Positions 23,508 to 35,364 of a stretch of 64,000 nt of DNA are shown here, one piece after another. The stretch spans positions 1-64,000 of the forward strand of contig JADLZK010001312.1 in NCBI GenBank assembly GCA_015847255.1. Direction: 5' to 3'. The position numbers and the translations under genes are program-made. Position 1 is the first letter of the stretch. Each line of letters begins with the position of its first letter. The notes under the pieces were generated by a model, which saw only the letters and a program-made list of their open reading frames with translations, was not told the origin of the DNA and made no database searches. Source of the stretch: Hyparrhenia diplandra (lineage: Eukaryota; Streptophyta; Magnoliopsida; Poales; Poaceae).

Positions 23508-26500
23508 CCACGATTTCTGGTCGTCCGATTAATCGCGATTAATCACGATTAGTTGTCTGGTCGGTAACAGGGGTCGATTAGGCACCCTCGACCCGACCGG
23601 CTCCACCGAAAACAGTCGTCCGATTGATGATCGTCGTCTGAGTGCGATTAGTCGTCCGACCAGGCCTATTGGACGACCGGATGCATGTTTTTGGGCCTTT
23701 TTTTTTTCATGTGGGCTGCTAGGCTTCGGCTTGGCTTTGTTGGCTGTTAGGGTTAGGTAGTAAGGACTAAGGAGGCACCGAACTCTCCCCTACAGCCGCA
23801 ATTTCTGTTCCCATAATTATTCGTGGCGCTCTCCTCTTCCCGCGCGCTCTCCTCTTTCAGCGGGATACCTTCCTTCCAGCGGGATTTCCCTCTCCTGCCT
23901 CCTCTCTCCCACCTCCTCTCTGGCGGTCACTAGGCTGGTGAAGTGGTGGCGAAGCGGGGACGGGAGGCTGCTGGTGCCGGCGAAGTGGAGGGGCACAGCG
24001 AGGGGCCGGGGAGCTACGGGGATGAGCTACTCCGGCGGCGATGCGTGCCTGCCTTTCCCCTCTATCTTTGAATTTCCCCTCTATCTTGGACTTGCTATCT
24101 TCTTCAATCCTCCCCCGGCCCCTTCCCTCACTGCACTTGTTGCGAGATGTGGACCAACGATGTGCAAAGCGTGGAAGTGATAATACTGCGCCCTAACATT
24201 GAAGGAGTTCCTCCAGAATCTATTGGGTTAGATCTTTTGCCTCTGCTACTACAGATGTGCAATCCATAATTGATAGGGCTATAGCAAAACTACCTCGGAT
24301 CTACAAGCCCAAAACATTTGACAAAAAGGAAGGCAAGATCACAAGACCCGGGATGGCGGTTTGGGTGGTGGGAAGATCCAACCAAGAAAGACTTTGTGAC
24401 ATGTATATTTTGTAGGAAGGTAGTCCCTGCGGGCATAAGTAGGTTCAAGCAACACCTTCTTTGGGGGTATGGAGATCTGATTAATTTGTCCTAGTTCTCG
24501 AAATAGTTAAGAAGCGAGATGTTGGCTTACATCAAAAAGAATTCAAGGACTGTTCTTGTGGATGTGGAGGCACAAACACAAGGTGATGGTGAAGAGGAAC
24601 AAGATGCTGCTGAAAAAGAAGTCTGAAGCTCCACACGAGCAGTACCAAGTTCGGGAACAAAAGGCAAACAAACCAAGAAGAAGACCGCTTTCGGGCTGCC
24701 ATAACTTCTTTCTTTATTTACTACTGCGAGAGAAACCGGGGACTCAAAAATATTCAGGTCGGTGAGTTCCATCTTTGATAAAGTCACGAGAGGAAGTAGT
24801 TGCAGAGAGGCACAAGTCCAAGCAATGTCAATCCACACTTGAGCACCTTTGCACAAAGAAAAGCAAGGAGGCCAAAGCAATTGTTGACAATCATGTTGCA
24901 GATTTCTTTTATGATAATCGCCTTTCATTGAGTGTCATTAATTCTAGAAGCTTGGAAATTTTGGTTGAGTCAATTGGACAATATCGTCCTGGGTATCGGT
25001 TACCATCATTATATGACATTAGGAATCCGTTGCTTGAAAATGCTGTAACTAGAACATCAAAGTTGAGGAAGAAGCATGAGGCTGCATGGAAGGAATATGG
25101 CTGTACCATAATGTCGATGGGTGGACGGACACAAGTCATCGCCATCTCATCAATTTCCTTGCTAATGATCCAATTTTGGAACTTTTTTCTAGGGTGCATT
25201 GATGCTTCAAGTGAGGTAGCAAGTGCAACTATGTTGGCTGATTTGTTGGAGAAGCAAATTGATAAGGTTGGGAGAGAAAATGTGGTGCGATTGTAACCCG
25301 GCGGTGCAGCCAACTTCAAGCGGCGGGGAGCCTTTTAATGGAGAAGATTCCCCATCTTTTTTGGACACCATGTGCAGCCCATTGCTTGGATTTCTTCTTT
25401 GGAGGACATTGGGAAGATCCTAGAATTTAATTGATTGCATCAACATGGCAAAGAAGGTGACCAGATTTATGTATAAGCATGGGAGGGTTCTAGATCTCAT
25501 GCGAGATAAGCTTGGAGGGGATCTTGTGAGGCCACGTGTAACTTGTTTTGCCACTTCATTTCTCACATTGTCATGCATGCATAAGCATAGTCGTGCATTG
25601 AGGGGCTTAGTGGTTAGTGATGAATGGCATGCACTTTCTTTCTCTACCACTCAAGAAGGCAAACGCGTGGAGAACATTATCCTTTTAGTGCCATTTTGGG
25701 GTAAAGTGGAATTATGCCTAAGAGCTTCACAGCCACTTCTAGTTGCATTAAGGATAGCAGATGGAGATGAGACACCGGCAGCTCCTGAGATTATGGCAGC
25801 CATAGATTATGCAAAGGCTGCAATTTCAGAAGCTTTGAAACATAAAAGCAGATTTGCTCAAAGAGGTGCTACGTTGTTATGATGCTAGATGGGAAAACCA
25901 AATGGAGTAGGAGGCGTATGGAGCAGCCCTATTCTTAAATCAAGCAAATTCTTTGCCACAAAAGGAAAAAAACATGAGACAAGCTGCAAGGTTGAGGATC
26001 ATGTTTAATCATGTTATGTGGAAGATGGTGAGTGAGGAGGAGGAGCAGAACAAGATTAGCAAGCAGGCAGATGACTATGAGAGGGCTGAAGGCGCATCCT
26101 TCTCTAGGGATGGAGCAAAAAGAGACAGAGATAAAAAAAATCCAAGTAAGTTCTCGAATCTGTAATTCTCTACAATTTTTCTAAAAGCAATAGCAATGAA
26201 CTAATAGTTGAATTCTATGTTTGGACTTTGGAATGGAAATTACAGTCCTTTGGTGGTGTGCATATGGTGGCCTGACATTTGAGCTCCAGTGTTTAGCAAA
26301 AAGGATTGTTAGCCTGTGTTGTTCTGCATCTGGATGCGAGTGTAATTGGAGTGAATTTGCTACTGTAAGTGCTACTATTACTGATCTAATAAGTAATTAG
26401 GTGGTACAATATTGGTATGGAGTTGTGATGTTCCATTGCATTTTGTGCAGGTCCATACAAAAAAGAGAAACCGGCTAGAGCACCAAAGGTTGAATAAGTT

Positions 26501-27634
26501 GGTATATGTTAGCTACAACCGGAAGATGGAAAACAGATTTAAAAAAAATTAGAGAGTTGGGTTCGGAGGAAAGAGAAGCAATCCACTCATACTCGATGAA
26601 TTTAATTGGGAAAATGAATGGGTAAATGAGAATTGTGACAATGATTTGACTTGGGCTCAAGTGGACGAAGCTATTGGTGCAACTCAGGCTCTGGAGGCAC
26701 GTAATCCACCCAGGGTTGCTCGTGCTCCTCATGCTGCCCCTGTTAGTGCTGCTCATGCTGCCACTATGAGTCAAACATATCGGAAGAAGCGTACAAGGAC
26801 AGTGATTCCAGATATTGATGAAGATGATGATGAGCACCAAAATCATAATGTACAAACTGATTTAGCAACAGGAATGGAGGAGGATGAAGTTGCTGCAACT
26901 GAAGATGGAGATGGACCAGGAGACTTTCAGTTCAATGATGCTTTGCTTGAATAGATGTAGATGGCTAGTTGCAAGTTGACTACTTTTGTTGGACTATTAA
27001 ATGTCAATGTTTGTAACTTTGTGTTCAATGTGTTGAACACTTTGGCTTAGCTGTAGTTCTGACTTCTGAACAAATTGGACTTTGGTTATGTAATATGCTG
27101 GCTGTGTGGCTGCTATGGTTTGCTAAGTGTTAGTTATTGCTATTGTACCTGTTTGTTGTTAAGGTGTGCTAAGATCAAGGCGCATTAGTGTTCTTTGCTT
27201 GCTAATTATAGTTTCCTTGGCTATTTAGGGCTTCCAGCAGCAAGGAAGCAAACAAAAGGAGACTGGGACAGGAATATGGACCATTGGACAGTGGAGAAAA
27301 GAGAAAAAACAACTCCCACAAGTAAGTCAGCAGCTAAACACTAATGCAGTCTTGATGCTTCCTTTATTATGTATAATATAGTATATATTAAGAGCTAAAT
27401 ATATAGTATATATATAGTATGTACCAAAAAATATCTTGGACGACCAGGAGGACGACCAGGTTTGATCAGGGCGATTAGTTTTCCTGGTCGACGATTAATC
27501 ACGATTAATCGCCTGGTCGGTCCCCGGTCGACCAGGTTCGACCAGGGCGATTAGTTTTCTGGTCGACGATTAATCACGATTAATCGCTGGTCGGTCCCGG
27601 TCGACCAGGTTCGACGATCGACCGTAAATCGGGG
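23508..27634 (+). mobile_element. Complete hAT element with TIRs and 8-bp target duplication
   Basis: Left TIR CCACGATTTCTGGTCG, inverted right TIR CCCCGATTTACGGTCG (13 of 16). Target duplication CATCCAAC at 23500-23507 and 27635-27642. Both ends hold CGATTAATCACGATTA-type words; at the right end a 75-bp unit with GACCAGG...GATTAATCACGATTAATCG is doubled (about 27454-27602). The interior has a leader (23740-24180) and a transposase gene on the plus strand (24200-26955). Length 4.1 kb suits an autonomous hAT, but the gene is disrupted. Confidence 0.88.
24200..26955 (+). pseudogene. hAT transposase (BED finger, DUF659, hAT dimerisation), frameshifted
   Basis: Segments in order: a BED-type finger WEDPTKKDFVTCIFCRKVVP with CxxC and a later GISRFKQHL (24340-24470); a linker; LSLSVINSRSLEILVESIGQ and YRPGYRLPSLYDIRNPLLEN (24920-25050); a VDGWTD segment (25110); ASSEVASATMLADLLEKQID; and NFKRAGSLLMEKIPHLFWTP with CAAHCLDFFFGGHWEDP (25300-25420). 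MAKKVTRFMYKHGRVLDLMR to WGKVELCLRASQPLLVALRI follows (25445-25760), and last the C-terminal dimerisation block near 26280-26540 with NWSEFATVHTKKRNRLEHQR. An acidic tail ends near 26954. The family cuts and pastes DNA with an RNase H-like core. Several frame changes are needed and an intron lies near 26150-26450, so the gene is probably inactive. Confidence 0.82.
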
Positions 27635-29300
27635 CATCCAACACATTTAATCTCAGGTAATCTCATATAAGAAAATGACCATAATCAATCATACTATATC
27701 ACAATACATACATCTCATTTTTGAACACAACCACTTTTTACAAATTCTAGCAAACAGAACAAAGTACTACTGATAGCTAATGCAATTGGGATAAAATCCG
27801 AAAGAAACATGCAGTTGGGTTCATGCATAGTGCTAGACGGCCATGCATGCCATGAGCCATAGTACGGAGGATTTGGCTACAGGTATGTTGACATGGCTAC
27901 AGGTATGTTTGCAAAGGACTCTAGTGCACTTCTAGGTACACTGGAGGAAAGTACAGAGGATTTGGATAGTGTCGTACGCAGGATGGAGGTACAGAGTGAT
28001 GGAAGTGCAACTCAAGACAACGATGGGGGCAACTTCATCTGCTAGCAAGACCACTTTGCCTAAGCAGACCAACAAGGGCAAGAAGAGGGCCAGAATTGAA
28101 CATGATCCATTCATTTGCTCCAATTACATGGGGAAGTACCAAGTTAGCGAAGGCAATAAAGGAAGCGGGGAAAGCTGATAATGATGTGCCGACTGATTTG
28201 TTTGAGAACTTGATGGCTATGTATGGTACTTTTAGTCAGAGGTAGTAAGGGTAAGTTGTAGTCATGGGATGGTTCTTTTGTAAGTACCACATGGGATGGT
28301 TCTTTTGATTTGTGGTCTAAGTAAGCTTGTATAGTGCTATGTGGAGGCCTTGAACTTGATATATATTGTAAAAGGCTCGAACTTGATGCATTGTGCAAGT
28401 ATAAGACATGCTACTATATGTAATGTGCCTATGGATATGGCCGAAGACTTTTATTTCTAATGTGGCAAAGACATTTGTGTGGCTGTTATTTCTATATATG
28501 TCATGCTCAAATGTTTGGAATTGTTGATGAAATTACCATGTGGCTGTTATTTGTGGCTTTGTATATATATGTGGCTGTTATTTTTTTCTATGTGCTCAAA
28601 TGCATGGTGCAAGCATATGAACTATTGCTATGTGCTGATGTTATTTGTTGTTTATTATATTGGTGACAAAAGCATAAATTGAGGGGGTAACCTCACCTGT
28701 TTGAGCAAAGGTGACCATATCAGGTTCTGTTCCAATCCATCCATCCAAACAAGTGACGGGTTGGAGCCAACCCGTTTGCATTCCTCCAACCAAACAAGAA
28801 AATGGGACGAACCCTACCCAGCAACCAAACAAGAAAATAGAACGAACCCCACCCAGCAACCAAACAAGGTACGAGGGTTGGAGCCATCCCTAAAATGTGG
28901 GTTGGAGCCAGCCCAACCCAGGCAACCCCGAACCAAACACACGGTAAGCGTTTGAACTAACTGATTCAGTGAGGTTCACGTACGTGATGATCTAGCTAAT
29001 GTTAGAGAAATAAGCCAGTGCGGTTTTACTTTATGAATCCATAAATCTTTGCTATTGCTACAAATACAAACGGTTGAGGCAAAGCGTGTAACTTTGATTC
29101 ACAGCCTCTCAGGTGATGTCGTCTACTGTTCTTTATATATTTATATATGTTTGAAGATATAGGTCAGTACAAGAGAACGTAGGGACAGGGGACACATACG
29201 TTCATCCAAAACGCTAATACTTTAATCAACTCTGATAGAAACAGCTTAAAGAACCTCGCGTTAATTAAGTATACAGTAGCTAGCTACCTCTAGGCACTAA

Positions 29301-30164
29301 CTAGTACGGCTGCTGGTATGAGCAGTCGAGGTTGGCGCCGGCGTCGACGTTGAAGATCTGGCAATACCTCTGGTAGAAGCCAATCCGGTTGTTGACCCGG
29401 GCATCGTCGGTGCGGTTGCACTCGAGCCCGCCGTTGACGATGTTGGTGACAAGCCCGAAGCCGGCCGTCCGGTTGGCCGCGGCGTCGGCGGCCGTGGGGC
29501 GGTACTCGCCGACCATGACCTCGTGGCACGACGGCGGGCCGGCGCGGCGTCATCCAGAACCACAGCGCCGTCCGGAACGCGGTCTCGGAGCAGTTGGCCA
29601 CCACCTCCGGGTTGCGCAGGCCGTCGAAGCCCAGCGCCTGCCCCCGCCGGCCCGTAGTTGAAGTTCCACGACAGCTGGATGGGGCCTCGCCCGTGGTAGG
29701 ACTTGCCCGGGTAGCACGGCCACTGCTTGTCCGTCGCGTCGCAGTAGTTGCTCGCCGGGCTGATCTCCTCCTTGTAGCACAGGCCCCACGCGTACTGCCC
29801 GTCCGGCGCCGTCGCCCACCCGCCTGTGGTCTCGTGAGAGATTTGCGCCAAGAAGGCCGCCACCTCGCGCTTGCGGGTGCTGAGGTCGCCCGTCGCGGCG
29901 AACTTGGGGAACGTCCTGGCGGCCTGGATGAAGGACGGCGTAGGTGTAGAAGCCCTTGGCGGGGCACGCGGCGTCGTCCTTGTGCAGGAACAGGGAGTTG
30001 TACAGCTGCTCGCTGACGAGGGCCGACACACAGGCAGGGGCAGGGCTCCAGTGCCCAGGGCCGTACCTCGCCTCGGCTACGCGGATGCCGAGGCTGCCGG
30101 AAGCAACAAGGAGAGCCACCACGGCGATCCACAAGGCGCCGTGCACGGCGCAAAAATACGCCAT
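29301..30164 (-). CDS. GH19 chitinase, secreted, no hevein domain; three frameshifts
   Basis: It hydrolyses beta-1,4 bonds of chitin, a defence enzyme outside the cell. The ATG at 30164 starts a signal peptide (AVHGALWIAVVALLVASGSL). The mature part begins near RYGPGHW with no chitin-binding domain, so class II-like. Family blocks: SEQLYNSLFLHKDDAACPAK, FLAQISHETTGGWATAPDGQ with the catalytic Glu, YAWGLCYKEEISPASNYC with the second acidic site, YHGRGPIQLSWNFNYGP, AFRTALWFWMTP, SCHEVMVGEYRP, GFGLVTNIVNGGLECN and IGFYQRYCQIF. The stop is TAG at 29303-29301. About 285 residues are expected. Frame changes by one base occur near 29941, 29641-29645 and 29530-29545, all in GC-rich or homopolymer sequence. 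This may be sequence error or a young pseudogene; all catalytic motifs survive. Other long frames over this locus are GC-driven shadows. Confidence 0.85.
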
Positions 30165-30284
30165 TGTCGCCGATGATCAAGTTGCGAGTGCCACCAGTGA
30201 TCTAGCGCTAGTGTAGTGCGTGCGTGGGGTTTGTATTGGATTGCGGGATGAGTGCTCGAGCGGCATGTTCGCACAGGCGTGCGC

Positions 30285-30294
30285 TACATATAGA
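30285..30294 (-). promoter_or_regulatory. Probable TATA box of the chitinase gene
   Basis: CTATATGTAG on the minus strand lies about 120 bp before the ATG, leaving a leader of roughly 90 nt. TTGAC cores (W-box-like on the plus strand) occur upstream at 30406, 30525 and 30742. They are short and could be chance. Confidence 0.5.
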
Positions 30295-31568
30295 GGTGTT
30301 CTGCTAGTGGAGCATCGGGACGAATGGAAGAGACAAGGACGGCCGGCCGATGATGGTGGTGACTGGGGTGATGAGAGCACTGCTGGTCCACCGCGCCATC
30401 GCTGGTTGACTTGATCTTGCAGAGGCTGCCATGCATCATCGAGCCGGTCACTAGAAAATGGACAGAATGGGGAGGGAGGGTACAGAGCCCGACCAAGCTG
30501 AAGCAAAATACAGGAGCTGATCTTTTGACTTTGTATTTCCAAGTCACTGCTCAATCTCTTGCCGGGACCAAGTCTAGAAGACCATGCACAATTGTAAGTA
30601 GTATATAGTGGAGTTAGTAGTGCGTGCCAGCAAAATGGGCGTTCCATTAACAAATGGATGTGTGTAGAGATTTGAACAGGTCAGCTAATAGCTCGGTGAG
30701 TGTGCCACTACAGTTAGTGCTTGATCAATCTCTTGCCGGATTTGACTGACGTTTGGGTGGAATCGATATTTTAGTGCACGGCCTGCTTCAAATTTTTCAC
30801 GTGCCTTTAACATTAACAATGCACATAGCTGAGTCGAAGAGACGTACTCTATAGAGGACATGCCTGTACGTACGTACGTGGTGAATCTGACTCGGAACGC
30901 ATCGTCCAGCCCCCCAAGCTGCATGCGTGCTCCCGTGGCTAGATGAAACATCGCACGCCCACGCATTTGCCCGCATGCATCAGTGTTCGGATCCGGGCAA
31001 AATTTCTTCGCCGGCCGGCATGTATGCGCAGCCGCAGGCGCAGCTTCGCACACTGCGAGAGCGCCATCAGAGGACAGCGTCGACAGTCGACACAGGAAGC
31101 TTGGAATCACATCTACTAAAAGAGGTCAGAGAGCCTCGGCGCGTGCCACCGGTCGTTGACTACTGGAGCTGCAGATATGGGTTGGCTGATGACTGCCAAG
31201 AGACGGGGACGCGCTGACTAGGACCTGCTCCACTTGATTAGGCCGCGTGATCATCGCCTGCCTCGGCACACATTCGATGCGAGAGATCATACATTTGTCG
31301 ACATTAACATTGTGCTGAATAATTTGGGAATTTAATAAAGAAATCATAGTTGACACACGCCGGCCGGCCACCACCAGCTTCATTTCTGAATCGTAAGCGA
31401 TGAAGGCAGCTGAATGGATTAACTAGGGTAAGTACTTTACGTGATTGAATGGGCCAACAAATGGCGGCCCAATAGCTTTTCATTTCATTCATTTGTTCCT
31501 TTTTATCTTTTGATAAACATGTGAAGCATGCATCTCTGGACGGTCATATGTGCACTTCTCTTTTTCAA

Positions 31569-31611
31569 ACATGATTACATTGTTGTCAAAAAAAAAAAAA
31601 ACATGATTACA
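31569..31611 (+). mobile_element. 21-bp retroinsertion with perfect target duplication
   Basis: ACATGATTACA stands at 31569-31579 and again at 31601-31611. Between them lies only TTGTTGTC plus about 13 A. It looks like an extremely truncated LINE or SINE end. Around it, from 30300 to 32636, I see no gene. Confidence 0.65.
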
Positions 31612-32636
31612 CGAAAGCACTCTTCGGCGGCGGCGCTTGCGGCTGGGTTCCAATTGGGTCTAAGTACCAGTGTGTAATTTTTATTTTCTCTAGAGTCCTT
31701 TTTGCAAGTAGGTTGGTCAGCTGTCATCCGTAATTCCATACGGGGTATCTATATTTGTATGCTACTATTATCCCTACTTAATATAGGTACACTTTATCAA
31801 AAAAAAAGTATATAAGACCAAATGAATGATAGTCGCATTTGTCTTGCCACAACAAATTAACTCATTTTCTATGATTAAATTAGACCCATGAGGATATTCA
31901 GTTAGATAGTTTAAGCTTGATGATGGCTAGAGATGTGCGAGGTCTTCTCTCTCCTTGTCTCGTTTCACTTTCTAAACTGGCCTTGAGCTCCGTCTCTTTT
32001 TTTTCACTTCTTAAACTACCTTTGTGCTCCATTTCTCTTCGTGTGTAATCCGATTTTATAGTCGGTGCTCCACGCAAGAATACTGAGTTAGATTCCAAAG
32101 CGCAGTGGGTTGCACAATGCAATGCACTGACTATTTGCTAGTTGTTCCTAGAGTGAAATCCATCCTAGATCTATGAAGTTTTCATATATAGGTCCATAAA
32201 GTCTCAAAATGCATTTCTGGGCCTATAGAGTTAGTACGGATTAATTTCATCCAGGTCCAAATAGTTGTTTACCCGACCCGGTACATGAGGTGGCATGCTG
32301 ACATAGTGCTTATGTGGCTCTAACAGATGAGACCCACATGTTAGCAACAAAACTTAAACTTAGAAAAATCGTATGTTTTTCATATGATCTTGGATGAATC
32401 TGAGAGTTCATAGATTTCTTGACACACCTTGCACTTAAAGAAAACGAGAGTATGCAAGTATGAACAAGAAATGTTTTAAGATAAAATCTTACTAAATAAC
32501 CGCAATGTTTATTTGGAAAGAAGCCATATTTTACATTGGGTTATTGTCCCTTTGTCATAGCTCGAAGTTGTTTTGTGGTGATTCCTACTAAAAGTTTGGA
32601 ATCATAGAGATGCGGCATGAGTACGGAAAGAAAGTA

Positions 32637-32795
32637 CTCCCTCCGTCCCTCTTTATTAGTCATTCTAGGTCTGTACTTGAGCAGCAAAAAGTTACTGAAT
32701 GTGGACATAAAAGCGCACGAGGTGCATTTAATACCTAGTGAATCTGGACATCTCCCCGACCCTCCTAAACGACTACTAAAGAGGGACAGAGGGAG
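32637..32795. mobile_element. Stowaway-type MITE
   Basis: The ends CTCCCTCCGTCCCTCTTTA and, inverted, CTCCCTCTGTCCCTCTTTA are flanked by TA (32635-32636 and 32796-32797), the Tc1/mariner target. 159 bp, noncoding. Confidence 0.92.
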
Positions 32796-33089
32796 TAGAC
32801 TTTAATATCACTAGTATCGTGCACTGTGCTAACGCTACTGATTTAATCACTAGTATCATTTGTTCAACAGAGCCATTTTTCTTTGGCAAAGTAAGACCTA
32901 AAAAAGAAGTGCAAGCTTCCATGCTCTCCTTCCTAATTTATTTGTACAATAATGGATTTTTTTTTCATCAAATCATCTATCAGCTGAGGTTTGAAAATCA
33001 TGATAGAACGTAAAGACTTTAGACATGTGCTTAACAAGATAAACATTGGATATGGTATAGTTTTCTCATTACTATTTAATTTAGTGGCA

Positions 33090-33560
33090 TGACACAAACA
33101 TCATGAAACACGAGCTAAACATTGGAACATGTATAGGATCAGGCAACAAATGTCTCTTGCCTTTTGGATGTGCATCAAAAATAGATTGTTCCTTGTGTTC
33201 ACCCATGTAACTAATATGATGAAGAATAATGGAAAAAGATGGGTGGCCTAATTGCCATATGTTGGATGAAGGTTTCATGATACCACGAGCAAGCTTTCTA
33301 AGAAAAGTGAACCACATGGAATGGGGCATAGGCCGCATCTACATTTTCCTTGCACAAGTGTTTCAGTGAAATTTGAGAAAAAAAAATATTATTATTGGCA
33401 CGAAGTTTATAAACATAGATTAGATTCTTCAAAGCTTTAGGGACATGTGAAGAACATCTTGGGAACAAGATTGAACAACATATCTTTGTAATATGGATTT
33501 TGTCATTGCGAGTAAAGGTCTCCAACACACCAGCTAACACCTTCATCATATGATATATTC
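33090..33560 (-). pseudogene. Ty1/copia gag-pre-integrase fragment
   Basis: The minus strand reads pieces like HVPKALKNLIYVYKLRANNN (33400-33460), LGHPSFSIILHHISYMGEHK and EQSIFDAHPKGKRHLLPDPI (33120-33250). This matches the copia order of a leader, a LGHPS pre-integrase box and a zinc-finger C/D-A-C-x-KGK box, with Cys partly replaced. Many stops. No LTRs were found around it. Confidence 0.5.
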
Positions 33561-33963
33561 AACAATCATTATAGGACCTTCTAGCAAGTTGCTAAGCGAT
33601 CCTATGGTTGATAACCATGGCATGACTTTTTACGAGAGGCATAGATGGCCTAGAGCCATCTTCATACTTGAGCTGCAATTCCATATAGTTGCCACCATAT
33701 ATGCCAATCTTGCCTAAAGAGAGGGTGATAGCAAGTAGGTAACAAGAACATGCACTTATTTAGCTAGCCATTGGGCATGGATACACAAGGTTCGACTTGT
33801 ACCACGATCTCATTGTCATCCTTACCATTGATCTAGACATCATGAATGGCACTTTGCATAGAAGCATCCAAGCGTACCGACCATATGCATTGTGCATCAC
33901 ATGGATGACATGTTTATCTTTCATAGAACATACACTTGCTCATCTGATGACAAAAAAAGCCTG

Positions 33964-34800
33964 CACTACTAAGTTCATCATCACCAATGATACTTTCACC
34001 ACTATTTTGCTCCAAATCTTTGGTGATGCTCATCACAACCGATTCATGTTACAAACGCTATTGAAAATTAGGGTGATTATCACCAATGGTTGGCAACATG
34101 AACCATTGTTGATAGTCCCCTCATCATCATCACTGGTTTTCGCTACCAACTAGAAGTGATGATCACTCTATTTTCATTGTTGGTTTATAACATGAAGCGG
34201 CGGTGAAAACCACTTTCACCAATGGTTTGACTTTTGAGCCGGCAGTGATGACCATGTTGCAGTATAGCAAAGTTAATAACTTCTCCAATTAAAGTTAGAT
34301 GGAGATGAACTTTCTATCAAGAGATCTACGACTTTTTAGTAGTTGATGCCTTTTTCATTTGAAATCTAGTATGGTCCCAAAAATCAGTTTAAAGTGTCAT
34401 ATATTTAAATTCAACTTTTCAAACTCTCCAAACAACCTCATATGAGAAAAAAAAAAAAAGATCAATGTTGTAGATCTCGGTGGGAATTATGGATTGGTAG
34501 ACGGTCACTTTGCCACATTTGAAATCCTTTCTAGTATGTCAATCATATTTCAAGTTCTCACAATTTAAAACTGAAAATTTCATGTTCGCGCAATTTAAAA
34601 CTGAAAATTTTCAAACACAAATGGAAAAATGACAAAAACAAACACAAATGGAAAAATGACAAAAACCAAAGTTATAGATCCGGATGAGAACTACATTTTT
34701 TTAATTTGTAGTTGATGTCCTTTCTATTTGAATTTATTTTAGGTTCCAAAATTCAATTTAAAATTTCCAAAAGTGAGTACAAGGAAAATGCATATATGCC
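33964..34800. mobile_element. Possible CACTA subterminal region
   Basis: It begins CACTACTAAGTTCATCATCA and repeats CACCAATG words on both strands to about 34260. Text of the kind GTTGTAGATCTCGGTGGG follows (34470), often seen inside grass CACTA elements. Two short tandem duplications lie at 34546-34605 (AATTTAAAACTGAAAAT) and 34612-34670 (ACACAAATGGAAAAATGAC). The other end was not found. Confidence 0.35.
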
Positions 34801-35099
34801 CTTCGGACACGAGTAACTTTGCAAATGAGTCATTATAGGAGTTGCCTAGGAGGGCATAGATCATAGCTTCTAATCCCAATCGGTGCATAGTGTCATATTT
34901 TCATGTAAAATGGATAAACTAGAGTTTACGGTGAAAGGTCACCCTTCATCTTTGTATTAACCTTGTACTTCATAAGACACATAAACTAAAACTATATAGA
35001 TCCAACTAAAGTTTGGTGACAACTGGAGACATGAAATATTCTATTCTACAAAGCAAACTTCAACCACCAAGTCTTAGTAGATCCTAAGCTAGAGCTATA

Positions 35100-35364
35100 C
35101 TCCCTCCGGGCTGCTATTAGAAGTCGTTTTGGACAAGGTTTTGGTCAAACATTGGGAATATAAATCATCAATAACTTTTAAGTTGTTGAGTTTATAAATA
35201 TAAAAATTATATGAATAGATTTGTCTTAAAAAAAATACTTTAATAAAAGTATACATATATCACATTTCTATAAATATTTTTATAATAACAAGAGGTCAAA
35301 GTTGTGTTTTTGGAGACCGTGTCATTTGATTTCTAAAACTTCTAATACCAGCCTTGGGAGGGAG
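35100..35364. mobile_element. Stowaway-type MITE
   Basis: CTCCCTCCGGGCTGCTATTA at the left pairs with TAATACCAGCCTTGGGAGGG at the right, extended by AGAAGT / ACTTCT. TA on both sides (35098-35099, 35365-35366). 265 bp, AT-rich core. Confidence 0.88.

Larger units (their letters stand above)
22427..28240 (+). pseudogene. Myb/SANT-like ORF of the Harbinger element, split
   Basis: The 5' part (22427-22945) reads ATWTSSWSAFMLEYLANLVV, then RMVHYNGCAKALQEKFGIVH, NGEQVKNHLKTWQKKFK and LDHKSDANYLNKLIGHFYEM to IFGGT. The 3' part (about 27890-28190) continues MATGMFAKDSSAPLGTLEES, TEDLDSVVRRMEVQSDGSAT, KTTLPKQTNKGKKRARIEHD. This is the Myb/SANT-like DNA-binding partner known from PIF/Harbinger elements, needed with the DDE protein for transposition. 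A CACTA-like piece and a hAT element separate the halves. Frameshifts are present in both parts. Confidence 0.78.
6332..28944 (+). mobile_element. PIF/Harbinger element expanded to 22.6 kb by nested insertions
   Basis: The left TIR CCGTGTGTTTGGATGGGG at 6332 matches the inverted right end CCGTGTGTTTGGTTCGGG at 28944, 19 of the first 22 bases agreeing. TAA lies on both outer sides (6329-6331 and 28945-28947), the known 3-bp Harbinger target. Between the ends lie a GC-rich leader (6500-6697 and 18364-18680), a DDE transposase (18789-22260) and a Myb/SANT-like ORF (22427-28240), both plus strand: the two-gene plan of autonomous PIF elements. The rest is later insertions. The right subterminal part (28780-28870) holds a 30-bp repeat around CAACCAAACAAGAAAAT. 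It is dead: both genes are interrupted and carry stops. The left end could be a separate MITE of the same family; the shared TIR and TAA favour one element. Confidence 0.72.

Noticed and set aside
29290..30216. Several 70-296 codon frames over the chitinase locus on both strands
   Set aside because: Shadows of the GC-rich chitinase gene; those sharing its strand are only parts of it in shifted frames.
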